Positions 44,541 through 44,762 of a stretch of 44,762 nucleotides of DNA are shown here, piece by piece. Where the stretch lies: contig NZ_JANRHH010000045.1 of NCBI RefSeq assembly GCF_030433435.1, positions 1 to 44,762 on the forward strand, read 5' to 3'. The number at the start of each line of letters is the position of its first letter. Within the stretch, counting starts at the first letter, position 1. This stretch comes from Polycladomyces subterraneus. GTDB taxonomy: Bacteria; Bacillota; Bacilli; Thermoactinomycetales; JIR-001. A model generated the notes under the pieces. It was not told where the DNA came from and searched no databases. It worked only from the letters and a program-made list of their open reading frames with translations. Position numbers and translations under genes: made by a program.

Positions 44541-44762
44541 TTGACACTCCACACGGCTAAAGCCGTGGGATTCTTGAGTGGTTAACGCCCTCAGTCCATT
44601 TCTGTTTCGGGCAACCCTCAAGCTAAGGGGTGTGTCATCACCCATCCCATGCAGTTCTACGTTTCTGCCGTATGTACCCACATGGGCGGCGTACCTGCTA
44701 CCAGTACGCTAGTTCCTTTTCACTCACTCTCATGGTTTTATCCAGTGGGAGTGATTGGTTCG
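44541..44762 (-). mobile_element. IS200/IS605-family (tnpB-type) element, right end, inverted relative to the left copy
   Basis: The minus strand from 44762 to 44541 repeats the tail of the element at the left edge: ACTGG..GCAGGT..GCCGCCCAT, then TGGGATGGG, CTTGAGGGTTGCCCGAAACA and the hairpin ending TCAA at 44544-44541. Identity is nearly complete over the last 100 bases and lower further in, with a 10-12-base insertion near 44655. The would-be tnpB 3' end (about 44705 on) differs from the left copy, so this is a related, not identical, element. The guide would start at 44540, just downstream of the APH-like gene. Confidence 0.8.

Overview
The window looks like chromosomal DNA from a moderate-GC, low-to-mid GC Firmicute of the order Bacillales. 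Indicators are AGGAGG-type ribosome binding sites, GTG and TTG starts, the SufCDSUB iron-sulfur cluster order with SufU, the acetylated diaminopimelate route (DapH), a Bacillus-type LexA box, an ECF sigma/anti-sigma pair and tnpB-only IS200/IS605 elements. A thermophilic Thermoactinomycetaceae-like host is my best guess, but that is inference. No rRNA, tRNA, CRISPR array or replication origin was seen.

Layout. 1-238 is the right end of a tnpB element that has cut an araC-type gene. 425-2261 holds a VOC protein, an AT-rich DUF421 membrane protein and a gene-poor gap. 2262-5406 is a lysine/diaminopimelate operon: dapH, a class III aminotransferase and the N-acetyl-diaminopimelate deacetylase. 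A complete tnpB element (about 5439-6831) separates this operon from its hairpin terminator. 7245-8838 is a DrrA/DrrB-like ABC exporter. 8986-9240 is a compact transcription unit with a perfect LexA box and a 47-codon ORF. 9259-14465 (minus) is sufC-sufD-sufS-sufU-sufB, with a promoter, an iron-box-like repeat and a 150-bp palindrome in its leader. 14893-15612 is a PfpI-family protein and a small Cys-rich ORF. 15663-18484 (minus) carries an APC permease and a lipoprotein. 18883-19500 is a decayed tctA.

19817-24929 carries a GNAT acetyltransferase, an Mpo1-like protein, and a sigma-54 activator divergent from an aldehyde dehydrogenase-DUF779 pair with a textbook -24/-12 promoter and an inverted-repeat activator site. 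25010-27376 is modA-modB without modC, bracketed by two IS200/IS605 relics, one of which supplies the modB stop codon. 27373-29468 (minus) is an ECF sigma/anti-sigma pair. 29625-34165 has a GNAT pseudogene, oligoendopeptidase F, an AhpD-like protein, a quinone oxidoreductase and a DUF1802 protein. 34166-35118 is an RNA-like repeat region and a 47-aa ORF. 35291-40625 has an EamA transporter, a thiol-disulfide protein, thiD coupled to a Zn/Cd-type P1B ATPase, and uppP. 40621-43328 is a duplicated and scrambled metallo-beta-lactamase/VOC locus split by a second EamA gene. The window closes with a small membrane protein, an AT-rich APH-type kinase and an inverted second copy of the left-hand IS end.

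Most genes are ordinary housekeeping or accessory genes. The least explained signals are the LexA-controlled micro-unit, a repeated RNA-like module that occurs in at least three places on the minus strand with apparent compensatory base changes, the palindrome in the suf leader, and several IS insertions that have become part of host gene ends.
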